The notes beneath the pieces are model-generated. The model was not told where the DNA came from. It ran no database searches and saw only the letters and a list, made by a program, of their open reading frames with translations. The position numbers and the translations under genes were made by a program. This document shows, piece after piece, positions 62,859 through 64,000 of a DNA stretch of 64,000 nucleotides. Each line of letters begins with the position of its first letter. The stretch's first letter is position 1. Source of the DNA: Stutzerimonas xanthomarina DSM 18231 (GTDB lineage: Bacteria; Pseudomonadota; Gammaproteobacteria; Pseudomonadales; Pseudomonadaceae); assembly GCF_900129835.1 (NCBI RefSeq), contig NZ_FQXA01000005.1, forward strand, positions 186,001-250,000, written 5' to 3'.

Positions 62859-64000
62859 TCAGAAGCGGTAGGTCATGGCAGCGCCGAAACCGTGAGCGCT
62901 GTTCTCGTAGGTGGCGTTGTAGCTTTGCTGCACCGCGCCGCCCGCGTATGACTTGTCCTGGTTGATGGTCGTATCCTCTTCCCAGAGGTAGGAGTAAGCC
63001 AGATCGACCGTCATGTCGTCGGTCGGGTTCCAGGCCAGACCAAAGCTCACCGCAGTACGGTCCCCGGTTGGAATGCGTGGCGAGCGGTGGGTGTTGTTGG
63101 TTGGGCTCTGGTCGAACGCTAGACCGGTACGCAGAGTCCATTGCTTGTTCAGCTTGTAGGCTGCACCAAGCGCATAGGACCAGGTGTCATGCCAATCTTG
63201 GGGCTCCGTTATCGTACCGAACTGCGTCGCTGCGGCAGGGTTCAGTCCTTGGTTCTCCACCGAGATTTGTTCCAGGCGGCTCCAGCGGGTCCACATCGCG
63301 CCGGCATAGAGCGTCCAATCAGCGTTCAGCTCGTGAGTGACCGAAACGTCCACCGACTCGGGTGTCTCAAGGTCGAGCGAGGCGTCGTATTTGCCATAGG
63401 CATTGACACTTCTCCCAGGTATTGCGCTACCAAGTACCGGATCATTACCTGAGATTTGAGTATCGCCTTCCAGCTTGTAGTCGACGCTCGAATGGTAAGT
63501 GATGCCGGCACGGGTGTGCGGAGTGAACTCATAGAGCGCGCCGACGTTGAAGCCCAGAGCGGTATCGTCTCCCTCGATCTTGACGCGGCTGTCAGTGGCG
63601 CCGGCAATGCCGGGAACCGCGCTTTCCAACTGTCCATCGATCCGGTTGATCGTCGGTCCAAAACCAACTGACAATTTTTCGTTAAAGCGATAGCTCACGG
63701 TTGGCTGTACCGTGATGACCCGCACTTCGCTGTAGTCGCCGAAATAGCGGCCCTGGAAACCGCTTTCGTAATCAGTAATCAGTCCGAAGGGGACATAGAC
63801 GCCGACACCCAAAGCCCATTTATCGTCGATGGGTTTGACGTAATAGCCCATTGGCACCGCCGTTACAGGGACCATGTCGCCGTCATTGGTGCCTGACGTA
63901 GGACCGGCACGCCCAGCTAAGCCATTGGCGAATGCTCCAGAGGCATCCTTGATATCCGTCTTGGCACTGATCGCTGCCATGCCGAAGCTGACCTGCTCGC
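62859..64000 (-). CDS. fadL: FadL/OmpP1/TodX-family outer-membrane transporter (5' end missing)
   Basis: The frame continues past the right edge: reading codons rightwards gives SFGMAAISAKTDIKDASGAF, so the ATG at 63980 is internal. At least 380 residues are present. Strands such as GVGVYVPFGLITDYESGFQGRYFG, SYRFNEKLSVGFGPTINRI and GITYHSSVDYKLEGD are typical of the 14-strand FadL barrel; the C-terminal F in MTYRF is the outer-membrane sorting signal. It imports long-chain fatty acids or hydrophobic compounds. Confidence 0.93.
   Translation of the reverse strand, partial: EQVSFGMAAISAKTDIKDASGAFANGLAGRAGPTSGTNDGDMVPVTAVPMGYYVKPIDDKWALGVGVYVPFGLITDYESGFQGRYFGDYSEVRVITVQPTVSYRFNEKLSVGFGPTINRIDGQLESAVPGIAGATDSRVKIEGDDTALGFNVGALYEFTPHTRAGITYHSSVDYKLEGDTQISGNDPVLGSAIPGRSVNAYGKYDASLDLETPESVDVSVTHELNADWTLYAGAMWTRWSRLEQISVENQGLNPAAATQFGTITEPQDWHDTWSYALGAAYKLNKQWTLRTGLAFDQSPTNNTHRSPRIPTGDRTAVSFGLAWNPTDDMTVDLAYSYLWEEDTTINQDKSYAGGAVQQSYNATYENSAHGFGAAMTYRF

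Overview
The window is typical of a Pseudomonas stutzeri-group chromosome (Stutzerimonas or a close Pseudomonas). The grounds are GC-rich coding sequence, an earP-efp pair, a cobO-cobB-bluB-cobD-cobC-cobQ-cobP-cobT-cobC-cobS order like that of Pseudomonas, two initiator tRNA genes, and ShlB-free housekeeping content. No phage, transposase or CRISPR array was seen.

Layout. (1) 1-12.5 kb, minus strand: one long exopolysaccharide (EPS) operon, read right to left and cut by the left window edge. It encodes a 2OG-Fe(II) oxygenase-like protein, a DegT-type sugar aminotransferase, a Wzx flippase, a GT2, a Wzc-like tyrosine kinase, a WbqC-like protein, an RfaH/NusG-like antiterminator, a GT4, a Wzy-like polymerase/ligase, a PslG-like glycoside hydrolase and a second GT4. 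Its roughly 650-bp leader holds an ops-like motif and a long inverted repeat. (2) 13.2-26.2 kb: duplicated initiator tRNA genes, a stand-alone EAL phosphodiesterase, prc, an M18 aminopeptidase, htpX, alaA, msrB, a glutathione peroxidase, a DUF815 ATPase, a GST, and a tRNA-Glu/tRNA-Gly pair. (3) 26.3-31.4 kb: a sulfane-sulfur/sulfide cluster with a CsoR/CstR-like repressor, split YeeE/YedE transporters, a DUF2892 protein, a rhodanese, a SulP permease and a persulfide-dioxygenase-like MBL protein. Two distinct dyad operators are visible. (4) 31.5-39.5 kb: a MacAB/Lol-like exporter, a ZIP transporter with a structured leader, an FAD oxidoreductase, 4.5S RNA, earP and efp. (5) 39.6-41.2 kb: a DAHP synthase gene preceded by an apparent attenuator: a 42-codon ORF with a Tyr/Phe/Trp-rich run, a strong terminator, then a second Tyr-rich 33-codon ORF. 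(6) 41.3-46.9 kb: a 3-methyladenine glycosylase-like gene, a sirtuin, two tandem NlpC/P60 lipoproteins, an HNH-like protein, NhaD and a metallophosphoesterase. (7) 47-58.8 kb: a cobalamin riboswitch followed by a TonB receptor and a complete late cobalamin pathway, with 4-bp start/stop overlaps at most junctions and one REP-like element between cobO and cobB. (8) 58.8-62.2 kb: modEABC (minus) with a near-ideal ModE box. (9) 62.3-64 kb: a secreted glutathione-peroxidase-like protein and a FadL porin cut by the right edge.

The most notable observations are the two-ORF attenuator ahead of the DAHP synthase gene, the RfaH homologue encoded inside the EPS operon it may itself control, and the sulfur cluster whose CsoR-type regulator has an unusually placed second cysteine. 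All assignments come from reading the sequence; no database search was run.
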